NCBI GenBank assembly: GCA_035502855.1
Contig: DATJTX010000004.1
Location: forward strand, 1 to 63,917
Origin: Candidatus Baltobacteraceae bacterium
GTDB lineage: Bacteria > Vulcanimicrobiota > Vulcanimicrobiia > Vulcanimicrobiales > Vulcanimicrobiaceae
Length of the DNA: 63,917 bases
Reading direction: 5' to 3'
Part shown: piece by piece, positions 51,721-61,020 of the stretch
Layout of the letters: each line of letters begins with the position of its first letter
Position numbering within the stretch: the first letter of the stretch is position 1
The notes under the pieces: generated by a model
What the model saw: only the letters and a program-made list of their open reading frames with translations
Database searches by the model: none
What the model was told of the DNA's origin: nothing
Made by a program: the position numbers and the translations under genes

Positions 51721-52487
51721 ACGGCTGCGTGCGCTCCGAGCAATTCTTTCGCCAGAGCGATATAGGCTTGCGCACCGCGGCTCTTCACGTCGAACAGAAT
51801 CACCGGTTTGCCGAACGAGGGCGCTTCCGACAGGCGGATGTTGCGCGGAATCTGCGTCTTGAACATCTGCTCGGGGAAGAATTTTTCGAGCTCGTCGAGC
51901 ACTTCGAGCGCGAGACGCGTGCGCCCGTCGAACATCGTTACCAGCACGCCGCTCACGTGCAGCGTCGGATTGAGCGCTTCGCGCACGCGGCGCACGACCG
52001 CGGTGAGCTGCGAGAGGCCTTCGAGTGCGTAGTATTCGGCCTGCACCGGAATGATGATCTCTTCGGCCGCGGTGAGCGCGTTGATCGTGAGCAATCCGAG
52101 CGACGGCGGACAGTCGATCAAGACGAAATCGTACCGCGTCGCGATCGGGAGCAGCGCTTGGCGCAGGCGGGTTTCGCGCGACAGCGCCGAGACCAGCTCG
52201 ATTTCCGCGCCGGCCAAATTGATCGTTGCCGGAACGAGCGTGAGCGTGTCGATCTCGGTGCGCACCGCGACTTCGTCGACGTTGGCTTCTTGCAGCAGCA
52301 CATTGTAGATGTCGCGCTGCATGCCGTGTTTTTCGATGCCGAATCCGGTCGTCGTGTTGCCTTGCGGATCGCAATCCACGACGAGAACGCGCCGGCCTTC
52401 AACAGCCAGCGCGGCACCGAGATTGACGGCTGTCGTGCTCTTGCCGACGCCGCCTTTTTGATTTACGAGGGCGATAATCCGACTCAA
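51717..52487 (-). CDS. parA: Chromosome partitioning ATPase ParA (Soj)
   Basis: 256 aa. Deviant Walker A KGGVGKST at residues 11-18, switch [12 protein letters not shown], and Walker [12 protein letters not shown]. Its TTG start overlaps the stop of the CCA gene (TTGA). It moves ParB-parS complexes along the nucleoid. Confidence 0.96.
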   Translation of the reverse strand: MSRIIALVNQKGGVGKSTTAVNLGAALAVEGRRVLVVDCDPQGNTTTGFGIEKHGMQRDIYNVLLQEANVDEVAVRTEIDTLTLVPATINLAGAEIELVSALSRETRLRQALLPIATRYDFVLIDCPPSLGLLTINALTAAEEIIIPVQAEYYALEGLSQLTAVVRRVREALNPTLHVSGVLVTMFDGRTRLALEVLDELEKFFPEQMFKTQIPRNIRLSEAPSFGKPVILFDVKSRGAQAYIALAKELLGAHAAV

Positions 52488-53875
52488 CCGATGGCTCTGT
52501 CAAGAACGGCTAAGTGGCCGTCCAGGAGTGCGAGGAGGGTTTGGCGCTCGTTACGCCCGGGGTGGTCCGTGACCTGCTCGAACAACCACCGCAGCGCTGC
52601 GCCGACACGCGCATCGCCATGAAATCCGGGCGCTGCAAATCCGCGTGCAACCATCGCTGCGATCACGTCGTCGCCGTCGATCGCAAGGTCGGCTATCGAA
52701 AATGCAGGCTTGCGCTGCACTTCTTGCCAGACGCGCGCTTCGAAACGCTCGTTCGAATCGTCGCGTTTGGGCAGACCCGATCCGACGATGTCGGCACGGC
52801 GCACGGCAAACAGCCGCGCCAGCCGATCCGGTCCGATGCGCCGGATGAAGCGGCGGATCGCGGCGTCGCTCAAGTCGGGATCCTGGACGTACATGTGCTG
52901 GCGCACGAGCTGCTCGACCGTCTCGATCGTCTCGTTCGCAAACCGCAACCGGCGCAGCATCGCCGCCGCCATTTCGGCGCCGAGCTGCTCGTGGCGGTAG
53001 AAATGCGGCCCCTCCTTCGTCCGGGGCTTGCCGATATCGTGGAGCAAAGCAGCTAGGCGAAGCACGGCGTCGCCCGGCGGCGTCGCGTCCATCGTCGCCA
53101 GGTTGTGTTGCCAGACATCATAAGCATGCCACTCGTTCTGTTCTACGCCCACGCCCTCGAGGAGTTCCGGCCAAAACTGGGCCAGCACGCCGGTTTCCGC
53201 CAGGAGTTCCAGCCCTACCGAGGGCCGGGGAGCCAGCGCGAAGAGCTTTTGCAGCTCGTCGTGGATGCGTTCGGGCGCGACCGTGCGCACCAGCGGCGCG
53301 GCCGCTCGCATCGCCGCGATCGTGGCCGGCGTGGGCTCGTAGCCGAACCGCGCGGCGAACTGGGCGGCGCGCAGCATCCGCAGCGGGTCTTCTTCGAAGG
53401 CGGCCGGCGTGAGGATGTCGATCCGGCGGGCGGCGATATCGGCTTGGCCGCCGTAGGGGTCGACCAGCTCGGCGGAAGGGAGGGCGCGGGCGATCATGTT
53501 CATGCGGAAGTCGCGCCGGGCGAGGTCGTCCTCGAGGGGAATGTCGGGCCCGCTCTGGATCTCGAACTCGCGATGGCCATGCCCGGTCGAACGCTCGCGT
53601 CGGGGCAAGGCGACGTCGACCGTGAGCCCGCCGGTGGTCAGCTTGGCGACCGCAAAGGCGGCGCCGACCAGGTCGACCCGGCCGAGGGTTTCGAGGCGCG
53701 CGGTCAGCTCCTGGAGGGCGAGGCCGGTGACGACGTAGTCGAGGTCCTTGGCGGGCAGCTCGACGCCTTCGAGGTCCGCGCGGATCTCGTCGCGCACGCG
53801 CCCGCCGACCGCGTAGAGCGCTCCCGGTGCCAGGGCTTGCGCGAGCCGCGCGTCGAGCGGATGGGGCTGATACAT
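52484..53875 (-). CDS. cca: CCA-adding/poly(A) polymerase-type nucleotidyltransferase
   Basis: 463 aa. N-terminal polymerase head with [10 protein letters not shown] and the metal-binding KDLDYVV, the [10 protein letters not shown] motif, then [18 protein letters not shown]. It has a C-terminal HD domain ([12 protein letters not shown], about 280). Adds or repairs CCA at tRNA 3' ends; pure poly(A) polymerase activity cannot be excluded. AGGAGG is only 2 bases from the ATG, while TACCAT stands 8 bases upstream, so initiation may be leaderless. Confidence 0.88.
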   Translation of the reverse strand: MYQPHPLDARLAQALAPGALYAVGGRVRDEIRADLEGVELPAKDLDYVVTGLALQELTARLETLGRVDLVGAAFAVAKLTTGGLTVDVALPRRERSTGHGHREFEIQSGPDIPLEDDLARRDFRMNMIARALPSAELVDPYGGQADIAARRIDILTPAAFEEDPLRMLRAAQFAARFGYEPTPATIAAMRAAAPLVRTVAPERIHDELQKLFALAPRPSVGLELLAETGVLAQFWPELLEGVGVEQNEWHAYDVWQHNLATMDATPPGDAVLRLAALLHDIGKPRTKEGPHFYRHEQLGAEMAAAMLRRLRFANETIETVEQLVRQHMYVQDPDLSDAAIRRFIRRIGPDRLARLFAVRRADIVGSGLPKRDDSNERFEARVWQEVQRKPAFSIADLAIDGDDVIAAMVARGFAAPGFHGDARVGAALRWLFEQVTDHPGRNERQTLLALLDGHLAVLDRAIG

Positions 53876-53883
53876 CGCCTCCT

Positions 53884-53889
53884 ATGGTA
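53884..53889 (-). promoter_or_regulatory. -10 box of the CCA-parAB operon
   Basis: Minus-strand TACCAT, 8 bases before the ATG at 53875, adjoining the parS pair. It would give a leaderless or nearly leaderless transcript for the whole CCA-parA-parB-thi-trpS run. Confidence 0.4.
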
Positions 53890-53908
53890 CCAGCGTTCGA
53901 AAGCCGCC

Positions 53909-53924
53909 AGTTTCACGTGGAACA
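53909..53924 (+). promoter_or_regulatory. parS: parS site 1
   Basis: AGTTTCACGTGGAACA differs by one base from TGTTTCACGTGGAACA, the reverse complement of the conserved bacterial parS consensus. It lies about 2.2 kb upstream of parB's start and 1.4 kb upstream of parA's start, as expected for a primary partition locus. Confidence 0.88.
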
Positions 53925-53930
53925 CCGGCC

Positions 53931-53946
53931 AGTTTCACGTGGAACG
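53931..53946 (+). promoter_or_regulatory. parS: parS site 2
   Basis: AGTTTCACGTGGAACG repeats site 1 with a one-base change at each end relative to the consensus. It starts 22 bases after site 1, about two helical turns, so ParB dimers on both sites would face the same side of the DNA. Confidence 0.85.
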
Positions 53947-54019
53947 CGTTTCGCGCGGATGTTACTGAGGCGAAGGGCTCGGGGTGACAAGGGAGCGTGC
54001 GCCGAACGTCATCGGCGGA

Positions 54020-54715
54020 ATGAAGATCGGGCTCAGCTACGATCAAGGGGACCCGAAGTATCGCCTTTATGCAGGCGCGCTGCTTGCCGCATCCGAGCAG
54101 GCGAACATCGACGTTCAGCCGTTCTGGCTCGCCGGCGCCGACCGCGATACCGATCGCGCGGCGATCGAGACGATGGACGGCCTGATCCTCACCGGCGGCG
54201 CCGACGTCGAACCGCACCGCTACGGTTTCATCGACAGCGAGAACGTCTGCACCATCTACCCTGGGCGCGATGAGGTCGAGTGGGACATCCTCGATGCCGC
54301 CTTTGCCCGCCGCCTCCCGATGCTCGCTATCTGCCGCGGGATGCAGTTACTCAACGTTTACGCCGGCGGCACCCTCGTCCCCGACATCCCGGCCCTCGCG
54401 AATCACCAGCTCGACGACGAGCAGCGCCACCTCATTACCTGCGAACCCTACTCGGCGCTCTCGATTCTGGTGGGTGAAAGCGCCGGCGAAGTGACGTCCA
54501 CCCACCATCAAGCCGTCGCGGCGGTGGGACGCGGCCTCCAAATTGCTGCCCGCCACGCCGACGGCACGATCGAAGCGATCGAATGGAGCCAGCCGATGCG
54601 AAAACCGTGGCTCGCCGCGGTACAGTGGCATCCCGAGCGGATGGGTTTGGACGAACCGTTTTCCGGCGCGCTCTTTCGGGGATTTCTGCAAGCCGTCGCG
54701 CTCACGCACGTTTAA
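54020..54715 (+). CDS. Class I glutamine amidotransferase-like hydrolase (peptidase C26)
   Basis: 231 aa. Nucleophile Cys in AICRGMQLLNVY, His/Glu pair in AVQWHPERM, and GLILTGGADVEPHRYG near the N-terminus: the gamma-glutamyl-gamma-aminobutyrate hydrolase (PuuD) group. A GTG at 53984 would add 12 residues. No other polyamine genes are near. Its stop overlaps the convergent rsmG stop by 4 bases. Confidence 0.85.
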   Translation: MKIGLSYDQGDPKYRLYAGALLAASEQANIDVQPFWLAGADRDTDRAAIETMDGLILTGGADVEPHRYGFIDSENVCTIYPGRDEVEWDILDAAFARRLPMLAICRGMQLLNVYAGGTLVPDIPALANHQLDDEQRHLITCEPYSALSILVGESAGEVTSTHHQAVAAVGRGLQIAARHADGTIEAIEWSQPMRKPWLAAVQWHPERMGLDEPFSGALFRGFLQAVALTHV

Positions 54716-55413
54716 AGGCAGAGCGGGCGCTTCTCGGGCACGCCGATCCGGCGCGGAAAGCGCGAAGGCGTGGCCGAGACCTTGCGCACCATGATCACGC
54801 GCCGCTCGCCCTCGAGCGACATCTCGCTCTCAACTTGACCGCCGAGCATCAGCGCCGCATCGCTGAGCGCGTGCCGCTCGCGTTCGTCGATCGAGCCGCG
54901 CTGCAGCACGGCCGCTCCGCCGATTGCCAGCAGCGGCAGGACCAGCTCGGCCACCGTCGGCGGGCTCGCCACCGCGCGAGCCGTGCCGGTCGCAAAGCGC
55001 TCGCGCAAGCGCTGGTCGTGCCCGGCCACCTCGGCCCGCTCGGCCACGACCGCGCCCTGCAGACCCAGTTCACGCAGCGTCGCCTCGAGAAAGCGCGCTT
55101 TTTTCACCGTCGTTTCGATCAGCGTGACCGGCACGCCGATCACGATCGCCAGCGGAATACCGGGCAGGCCGCCGCCCGAACCGACGTCGACCAGTGACTC
55201 GCGAACCAGCCCCGCGATGCTGAGGCTATCGAGGATGTGCGGTGCGAATTCCGCCGCCGTCTTCGCCCCGGTCAGGTTGAAGCGGCGATTTGCCTCAAGA
55301 ACCGCTTCGCCGTACCGCGTGAGGCGATCGAGATGCTCGCTCGGAGCGCCGCCCGCCTCAAGAAGCGCGCGAAGGTCGCTCACGCTCGACGTAGAGCCCA
55401 ACGATCGCGACAT
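54712..55413 (-). CDS. rsmG: 16S rRNA (guanine527-N7)-methyltransferase
   Basis: 233 aa. SAM-binding [18 protein letters not shown], with [20 protein letters not shown] and HILDSLSIA before it, as in all RsmG proteins. Translation from ATG 55413 gives a 56-base overlap with mnmG; GTG 55383 (26-base overlap) is an alternative. The mnmG-rsmG order near parAB is the classic gid region. Confidence 0.93.
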   Translation of the reverse strand: MSRSLGSTSSVSDLRALLEAGGAPSEHLDRLTRYGEAVLEANRRFNLTGAKTAAEFAPHILDSLSIAGLVRESLVDVGSGGGLPGIPLAIVIGVPVTLIETTVKKARFLEATLRELGLQGAVVAERAEVAGHDQRLRERFATGTARAVASPPTVAELVLPLLAIGGAAVLQRGSIDERERHALSDAALMLGGQVESEMSLEGERRVIMVRKVSATPSRFPRRIGVPEKRPLCL

Positions 55414-57217
55414 CGGCCGGCGTCACGCCGGGAATCCGGCTCGCCGCGCCGAGCGTGCGTGGACGCTGCGCGCTCAATTTCTCGCGTGCTTCTCGTGAGA
55501 GTGCCGAAATTTCGGCATAGTCAAAATTCACCGGAATCACGACGCGCTCGGTTTTGGCGGCGCGCTCGATAGCGAGTTCCTGGCGGCGCACGTAGCCGGC
55601 GACCTTGAGCTCGATCGCCAGGCGTTCGCCGATTTCCGGCGTCAGCGGCGGCTCGAACCGCTCGGCGACGTCCTCGTACGCGAGCGTCGGGCGACGCAGC
55701 GCGTCGGCCAGCGTCGCCCCCGCCTCGAACCGTTGATCCCGAATCCGTTCCGCCCGCACGCGCGTGCGTTCGGCACGCACGATCGCTTCGCGCAACGCCG
55801 CTTGCCGCTGCTCGAACGCATCCCAGTCCGCATCGTCAACGAGCCCGACGCGCCGGCCAACCGGCGTAAGCCGCGTGTCCGCATTGTCGTGACGCAGCAG
55901 CACCCGATGCTCGGCGCGCGAGGTGAACATGCGATAGGGTTCGTCGACGCCTTTGGTCACCAGATCGTCGATCAACACGCCGATGTACGCTTCGCTGCGC
56001 GCGAGGCGTAGCGGTTCGCGCCCGAGCGCGGCACGCGCCGCGTTGACGCCGGCAATCAATCCTTGCGCCGCCGCTTCCTCATATCCCGAGGTTCCGTTGA
56101 TTTGTCCGCAGTGATACAAGCCGTCGATGCGGCGCGTTTCGAGCGTGTCATGCAACTGCGTCGGCGGCACCATGTCGTATTCCACCGCATAGCCGGCGCG
56201 CAGCATCACGCACTCTTCCAATCCAGGCAGCGTGTGCAGCATCTCGAGTTGAATCTCGGCCGGCAGCGACGTGGAAAATCCGCCGACGTAGAGCGTCGGC
56301 TCGTTCCACCCTTCGGGTTCGATGAAGAGCTGATGCGAAGGATTGTGCGCGAATTTCACCACTTTGTCTTCGATCGACGGACAGTAGCGCGGGCCGATCC
56401 CTTCGATCAAATCCAATCCGTAGAGCGGCGAATAGAGCAAGTTGTCGCGCACCAGCGTGTGCGTGCGCGCGTTGGTTTCGGTGATATAACACGGCACTTG
56501 CGGACCCGCGAATTCCTTTGCGCTCGTGTACGAAAACAACAGCGGCTGCGTACTCGGCGACTGCATCAACATCGCGTCGTAATCGACGCTCTGCTTGTCG
56601 ATGCGCGGCGGCGTCCCGGTCTTCAATCGTTTGGTGGGAAAGCCGAGCCGGCGCAGCGCGTGCGCAAGTCCGATCGCGGGCGCTTCACCGAACCGCCCTT
56701 CGGCCTGCACCACGCTGCCGCGAAAAGTTTTACCGCCGAGAAACGTTCCGGTCGCGAGTACGACGCTGCGCGCAACGTAACGCGCGCCGTCCGCGCACGC
56801 GACGCCGCGCACCGCTTCCGCTTCCACGATCAGATCTTCGACCAGCCCCTGCACGATCGTCAGGCTCGGCTGGGCGCGCAACACCGCGAGCGCGAGGCGC
56901 GCGTAGGCGGGCTTGTCCATCTGCTGGCGCAGCGCGCGCACTGCCGGGCCCTTGCTCTCGTTCAGGAAGCGCGCATGCAGACTGCAGCGATCGGCCATCT
57001 TCGCCATCGCACCGCCGAGCGCGTCGATCTCGCGCACCAGCTGGCCTTTGGCGCTGCCGCCGATCGACGGATTGCACGGAAGCGTGCAGATTTTCTCCGG
57101 ATCGCCGGTCACCAGCAGCGTCGGCACGCCCAGGCGCGCGGAAGCCAGGGCCGCTTCGACGCCCGCGTGACCTCCCCCGACGACGATGACACCGGCGTCA
57201 TCACCACGCCTATTCAC
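55358..57217 (-). CDS. mnmG: tRNA uridine-5-carboxymethylaminomethyl modification enzyme MnmG (GidA)
   Basis: 619 aa, full length. FAD-binding [49 protein letters not shown] and the C-terminal [20 protein letters not shown] interaction helix. It works with MnmE on wobble uridine of tRNAs. The GTG start has TAGACT 8 bases upstream and no Shine-Dalgarno. Confidence 0.97.
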   Translation of the reverse strand: MNRRGDDAGVIVVGGGHAGVEAALASARLGVPTLLVTGDPEKICTLPCNPSIGGSAKGQLVREIDALGGAMAKMADRCSLHARFLNESKGPAVRALRQQMDKPAYARLALAVLRAQPSLTIVQGLVEDLIVEAEAVRGVACADGARYVARSVVLATGTFLGGKTFRGSVVQAEGRFGEAPAIGLAHALRRLGFPTKRLKTGTPPRIDKQSVDYDAMLMQSPSTQPLLFSYTSAKEFAGPQVPCYITETNARTHTLVRDNLLYSPLYGLDLIEGIGPRYCPSIEDKVVKFAHNPSHQLFIEPEGWNEPTLYVGGFSTSLPAEIQLEMLHTLPGLEECVMLRAGYAVEYDMVPPTQLHDTLETRRIDGLYHCGQINGTSGYEEAAAQGLIAGVNAARAALGREPLRLARSEAYIGVLIDDLVTKGVDEPYRMFTSRAEHRVLLRHDNADTRLTPVGRRVGLVDDADWDAFEQRQAALREAIVRAERTRVRAERIRDQRFEAGATLADALRRPTLAYEDVAERFEPPLTPEIGERLAIELKVAGYVRRQELAIERAAKTERVVIPVNFDYAEISALSREAREKLSAQRPRTLGAASRIPGVTPADVAIVGLYVERERPSRAS

Positions 57218-57224
57218 AATCTGG

Positions 57225-57231
57225 TAGTCTA
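57225..57231. promoter_or_regulatory. Shared divergent -10 boxes of mnmG and the secreted protein
   Basis: TAGTCT (plus, 57225-57230) stands 7 bases before the ATG at 57238, and TAGACT (minus, 57231-57226) stands 8 bases before the mnmG GTG at 57217. The boxes overlap on opposite strands, so the polymerases compete for the same bases, and both mRNAs would be leaderless. Confidence 0.5.
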
Positions 57232-57237
57232 GCAGAT

Positions 57238-57576
57238 ATGTCTAACGCTTACATCCGCGGCATCGCCGGCTTCGCGCTTGCCTTGGTCACCTTTTGGGGC
57301 ACGCTGCTCGATCAGACGACAAATCAGCCGCTCACGGCCGTCCAGGTGAACGCCACCGGACCCAGCACCGCCCGCGCTTCAACCAATTCGCGCGGCAAGT
57401 TCACCCTGAACAATCTCAAGCCCGGACACTACACCATCACCGTGCAATCGAAAGACGTGCCGCCGCAGCAGTTCGACTACAAGATCACGCGCAGCACGAC
57501 GCAAACGATCAAAGCCTGCAGCACCACGCTCGACTACCACTGCGCGGGTCCCGGCGGCGGCCCCGGCGGCGGCTAA
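57238..57576 (+). CDS. Small secreted carboxypeptidase-regulatory-like protein
   Basis: 112 aa. A hydrophobic signal segment ([20 protein letters not shown]) is followed by one CarboxypepD_reg/transthyretin-like beta-sandwich ([20 protein letters not shown]) and a glycine-rich tail (GPGGGPGGG). The signal-peptide cleavage site is not obvious, so it may stay membrane-anchored. Function unknown. It overlaps the convergent gene by 4 bases. Confidence 0.7.
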   Translation: MSNAYIRGIAGFALALVTFWGTLLDQTTNQPLTAVQVNATGPSTARASTNSRGKFTLNNLKPGHYTITVQSKDVPPQQFDYKITRSTTQTIKACSTTLDYHCAGPGGGPGGG

Positions 57577-58118
57577 GCCGGTCCGTGCACGTGCGAGCGT
57601 AAGCGGAACGAGAAGCCGATCATCAGCACGCCGAAGAGAATCGCGTACGCGCCGATCAGATAGATCACCGTCAGCACGCCGATCAGCGGATAGATGACGA
57701 GCAGCACCCCGAAGGCGACCGAGACGATGCCGCTGAGAATCAACAGCCATTCGCCCGGGATCATCTTGCGCAGTTGGAACGCGGCCACGATCTCGAGGAT
57801 GCCGGTCAGCACCGCCCAGACCGCGATCGTGATATAGAGCGCGATCGCCGCGATCAGCGGATGGAAGAACACGATCGCCGCGATGATCAGGCCGATGACG
57901 CCCTCGATCGCGAATGCGATCCAGCGTTGGTGCGCCTCCGCCGCGCGAATCGCGGAGATCAAGGCGAAGATGCCGTCAACGAAGGCCCAGGCACCGAAGA
58001 GTATCACCAGCGCGAAGCCCGTGGCCCCGGGCCAAAAGAACGCCAATAGCCCGAAGATGACCGCGATGATGCCCCGGATCAGCAGTGCCCACCAGTTGCG
58101 CGCCAGAGCGTGAAGCAT
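57573..58118 (-). CDS. HdeD-family membrane protein
   Basis: 181 aa. Six membrane helices in three repeated pairs with GxxAxxxG patterns (IRGIIAVIFGLLAFFWPGAT; IEGVIGLIIAAIVFFHPLIA; LSGIVSVAFGVLLVIYPLIG), the HdeD layout linked to acid stress in enterobacteria. The mnmE stop TAG overlaps its Shine-Dalgarno (TAGGAG). An acid-stress role is only by family. Confidence 0.85.
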   Translation of the reverse strand: MLHALARNWWALLIRGIIAVIFGLLAFFWPGATGFALVILFGAWAFVDGIFALISAIRAAEAHQRWIAFAIEGVIGLIIAAIVFFHPLIAAIALYITIAVWAVLTGILEIVAAFQLRKMIPGEWLLILSGIVSVAFGVLLVIYPLIGVLTVIYLIGAYAILFGVLMIGFSFRLRSHVHGPA

Positions 58119-58129
58119 GTGCGATACTC

Positions 58130-59470
58130 CTATTTTCCGATGCAGAAGCGAGCAAAGACGCCGGTCAACACGTCGTCGGCTGCGACGTCTCCGGTGACGT
58201 GCCCGAGCGCAGCATAGGCCTCCTGCAAGTCGCCCACGATCAAATCGATCGGTTGCCCGCCGCGCAGCGTTTCGCCGGCGGCCTCGAGCGCGCGCAGCGC
58301 CGCGTTCACCGCGTCGAACTCCCGGGCCGAGGCCAGATGTGGGTGCTCGAGATCGGGAACTTCGCTGTTCCACCCCACCCGCGCCAGCGCCGCGCGCAGC
58401 AAGCGGATCGTTCCCGCTTCGTACACGCTGCCCGAAATCGCGTCCGGCACCGCCGCTTCGCGCGCGCCTGCCTCACCCAGGTCGGCCTTGTTGAAGAAGA
58501 TGACGCGTTCGCGCGCGGCGGTCTGCGCCAGCAGCGCGCGCGCTTCGTCCGAAAGCGGAGCGGACCCATCGAGCACGAGGAGCGCGATGCGCGCCCCGGC
58601 GAGCGCACGCCGGGAACGCTCGATGCCCGCTGCTTCCAACCGGTCGGCGTGTTCACGAATGCCGGCGGTATCGACCAGCCGCACGCGCACGCCGTCGATC
58701 GCGATCGACTCCTCGATCGTATCGCGCGTGGTGCCGGCAATCTCCGAGACGATCGCACGCTCTTCACCCAGCAACGCGTTGAGGAGCGAGGACTTGCCCG
58801 CGTTCGCCGGCCCGACGATCGCGACGCTCACGCCCTCGCGTACCAGCCGTCCCACGTCGCCCTCGCGCTGCAAGCGCTGCAGTTGCGCGATCGTCGTATC
58901 GAGCACGTTCAGCATGCGCGTGCGATCCGGATCCGGAACCTCCTCGGGAAAATCGATCGCGCCGCTGCAATCCTCAACGATCGCGGCGAACTGCGCGCGC
59001 AGCGCGTTGATTTCGTTCGCAAGCCCGCCGCCGAGATTGGCGAGCGCCGCGCGTGCGGCCGAGCGCGTCTCCGCTTCGATCACGTCGGCGACCGCCGCGG
59101 CCGCGGGCAGATCCATTTTGCCGTGCATGAACGCGCGCTGTGTGAACTCGCCCGGGTTGGCCAGACGCGCTCCGAAAGCGAAGAGCGCGCGCAGCACCTC
59201 GCGCGCGATCACCGGCGAGCCGTGAATCTGCAGCTCGAGCGTATCCTCGCCGGTATAGCTGTGCGGTGCGGCGGCAAAGATCGCGACGCCGCGATCGATG
59301 AGCTCGCCGCCTTCGTCGACGATCGCGGTGTAGCAGGCGTAGTGTGGCTGTAGCGCAGCCGCCGGCACGATGCGCGCGGCAATTGCACGCACCTGCGGAC
59401 CGCTTACGCGCACGATCGCGATCGCGCCTCGCCCGGGCGGCGTTGCCAGCGCCGCAACGGTCTCGTTCAC
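58130..59470 (-). CDS. mnmE: tRNA modification GTPase MnmE
   Basis: 446 aa. N-terminal tetrahydrofolate-binding domain (ATPPGRGAIAIVRVSG), GTPase with GPANAGKSSLLNALLG, DTAGIRE and NKAD, and the C-terminal FCIGK motif whose Cys is needed in catalysis. Partner of MnmG. The GTG at 59470 overlaps the binding-protein stop codon (GTGA) and begins the conserved N-terminus; further upstream sequence is not MnmE-like. Confidence 0.96.
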   Translation of the reverse strand: MNETVAALATPPGRGAIAIVRVSGPQVRAIAARIVPAAALQPHYACYTAIVDEGGELIDRGVAIFAAAPHSYTGEDTLELQIHGSPVIAREVLRALFAFGARLANPGEFTQRAFMHGKMDLPAAAAVADVIEAETRSAARAALANLGGGLANEINALRAQFAAIVEDCSGAIDFPEEVPDPDRTRMLNVLDTTIAQLQRLQREGDVGRLVREGVSVAIVGPANAGKSSLLNALLGEERAIVSEIAGTTRDTIEESIAIDGVRVRLVDTAGIREHADRLEAAGIERSRRALAGARIALLVLDGSAPLSDEARALLAQTAARERVIFFNKADLGEAGAREAAVPDAISGSVYEAGTIRLLRAALARVGWNSEVPDLEHPHLASAREFDAVNAALRALEAAGETLRGGQPIDLIVGDLQEAYAALGHVTGDVAADDVLTGVFARFCIGK

Positions 59471-61020
59471 GGCAGCGACCAGTCCTGCGTCTGACCGAAG
59501 TTGTAGAGCATGTTCGGTGCGAAGCCGTGCAGCGCCGGATTGATCGCTTCGAATTCGGTGCGATAGACCAGGAAAATCAGCGGCACCTGATTCGCGATGC
59601 GCGCTTGCATCAGCGCGAACTGCTTCGTGCGTACCGCCGGATCGAGCGTGCGCTGTTGGGCAGCAAACGCGGCGTCGTAGCGCGCATCGCACCAGCGCGC
59701 GACGTTCGGACCGTTCGGCGCGCGGTTGGCGCAGACCCAAGGCTCCGACGCTTCCGGATCGAGCCCGCCGTACCAGCCACCGATCTCCAGATCGAATTTC
59801 CCGTCGTAGAGAATGCCGCCGTTCGCGGGCGGCGCGTAGAGTAGGCTGGGCGTTGCGCCGTCGAGTGTTGCATCGACGCCGACCGCGCGCAGGTCGGCTT
59901 GGATCACCGTCGCCACCGTCTTATAGACGTTCTCCGAGAGGTTGAAGGTGATGCGCGCGCTGACGTGCCGGCCGCGCAGCAATGCACGCGCACGCGCCGG
60001 ATCGAACGGCGGCGCGGCAATGGCGGCATCGTGTTCCGGAAAGAGCGGCGCGATCTCGGTCGTGGCGAGGGGACTGTAGCCATGATAAACCGTCCGCGCA
60101 ATGCCCGCCCGGTCGATCGCGTACGATAGCGCGCGGCGCACGGCGAGATCGCGCAGATGTTCGGTTTGGAATTCGACGTCGTCGACTTCGTTGCGCGCAA
60201 CCGCAACGACCGCAATCCCGGGCGCGGCCCGGGCGCGCGCCACCTGGTCATAGGTGATGTCGGTGAAGTCGATCGCATGCGCGAGCAGATCGACGTAGGC
60301 CGAGTTCTCGTCGGCGACCATCTTCACGATCACGCGCTGCAGCTTGGGCGGCTGCCAGGCGTAGGGATTGCGGCCGAAAACGACCGAGTCGCCGTGGTTC
60401 CACTGCGTCACGCGAAAGGGTCCGGTTCCGAACGGCTTTTCGTTCCACGCGGTCGCGTGCACGAGATCGGTGTCGTCGTGAAATGCGTGCGCCGGCAAGA
60501 TGCCGTAAACGTAATCGGTTGCGGCAAAGAGTTCGTGCACCGCACCCGACCACGGATGCTTCAACCGAATGCGCACGGTGTAGGGATCGGGTGTCGTCAG
60601 CGAGGCGATGCGCCGGTAGGGCTCGGCCTCGGTGACCGGATTGCGTGGGTCGAGGATCGCGCGGTAAGTGAATGCGACGTCGCGCGACGTGAACGGCACG
60701 CCGTCGGCGAAGCGCACGCCGCGCCGCAGATGATAGGTGATCGTGAGGCCGTCGCGCGAGATGCCGCCGTTCGCCACGCTCGGCACCGCCGTGCACAGAA
60801 TCGGAATCGCGCGGTTCTGCGGGCTGATGCCGACCAACGGCTGGGCGTAGAGTTGGGTGAGATCGATCAGGCGCTGCCCGAACGCGATCAGCGGATCGAG
60901 CGTGTAGATCGTGCCGAGATAGCCGATGCGCACATCGCCGGGCGTGCCCCATCCAGCGCCGGCGCGGGTGCACGCACACAACACCAGGAGCAGCAGCGCG
61001 AGTCGAGCGTTACGCGGCAC
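59467..61020 (-). CDS. ABC peptide/solute-binding lipoprotein (SBP_bac_5)
   Basis: 517 aa. Signal sequence ARLALLLLVLCACTRAGAG with a cysteine at the lipobox position. Mature protein is a family-5 oligopeptide/nickel-binding fold (DGLTITYHLRRGVRFADGVP, FTSRDVAFTYRAILDPRNPV). No permease or ATPase genes of an import system are adjacent. The gene lies unusually inside a mnmE-khpB cluster. It overlaps the upstream gene by 11 bases. Confidence 0.88.
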   Translation of the reverse strand: MPRNARLALLLLVLCACTRAGAGWGTPGDVRIGYLGTIYTLDPLIAFGQRLIDLTQLYAQPLVGISPQNRAIPILCTAVPSVANGGISRDGLTITYHLRRGVRFADGVPFTSRDVAFTYRAILDPRNPVTEAEPYRRIASLTTPDPYTVRIRLKHPWSGAVHELFAATDYVYGILPAHAFHDDTDLVHATAWNEKPFGTGPFRVTQWNHGDSVVFGRNPYAWQPPKLQRVIVKMVADENSAYVDLLAHAIDFTDITYDQVARARAAPGIAVVAVARNEVDDVEFQTEHLRDLAVRRALSYAIDRAGIARTVYHGYSPLATTEIAPLFPEHDAAIAAPPFDPARARALLRGRHVSARITFNLSENVYKTVATVIQADLRAVGVDATLDGATPSLLYAPPANGGILYDGKFDLEIGGWYGGLDPEASEPWVCANRAPNGPNVARWCDARYDAAFAAQQRTLDPAVRTKQFALMQARIANQVPLIFLVYRTEFEAINPALHGFAPNMLYNFGQTQDWSLP

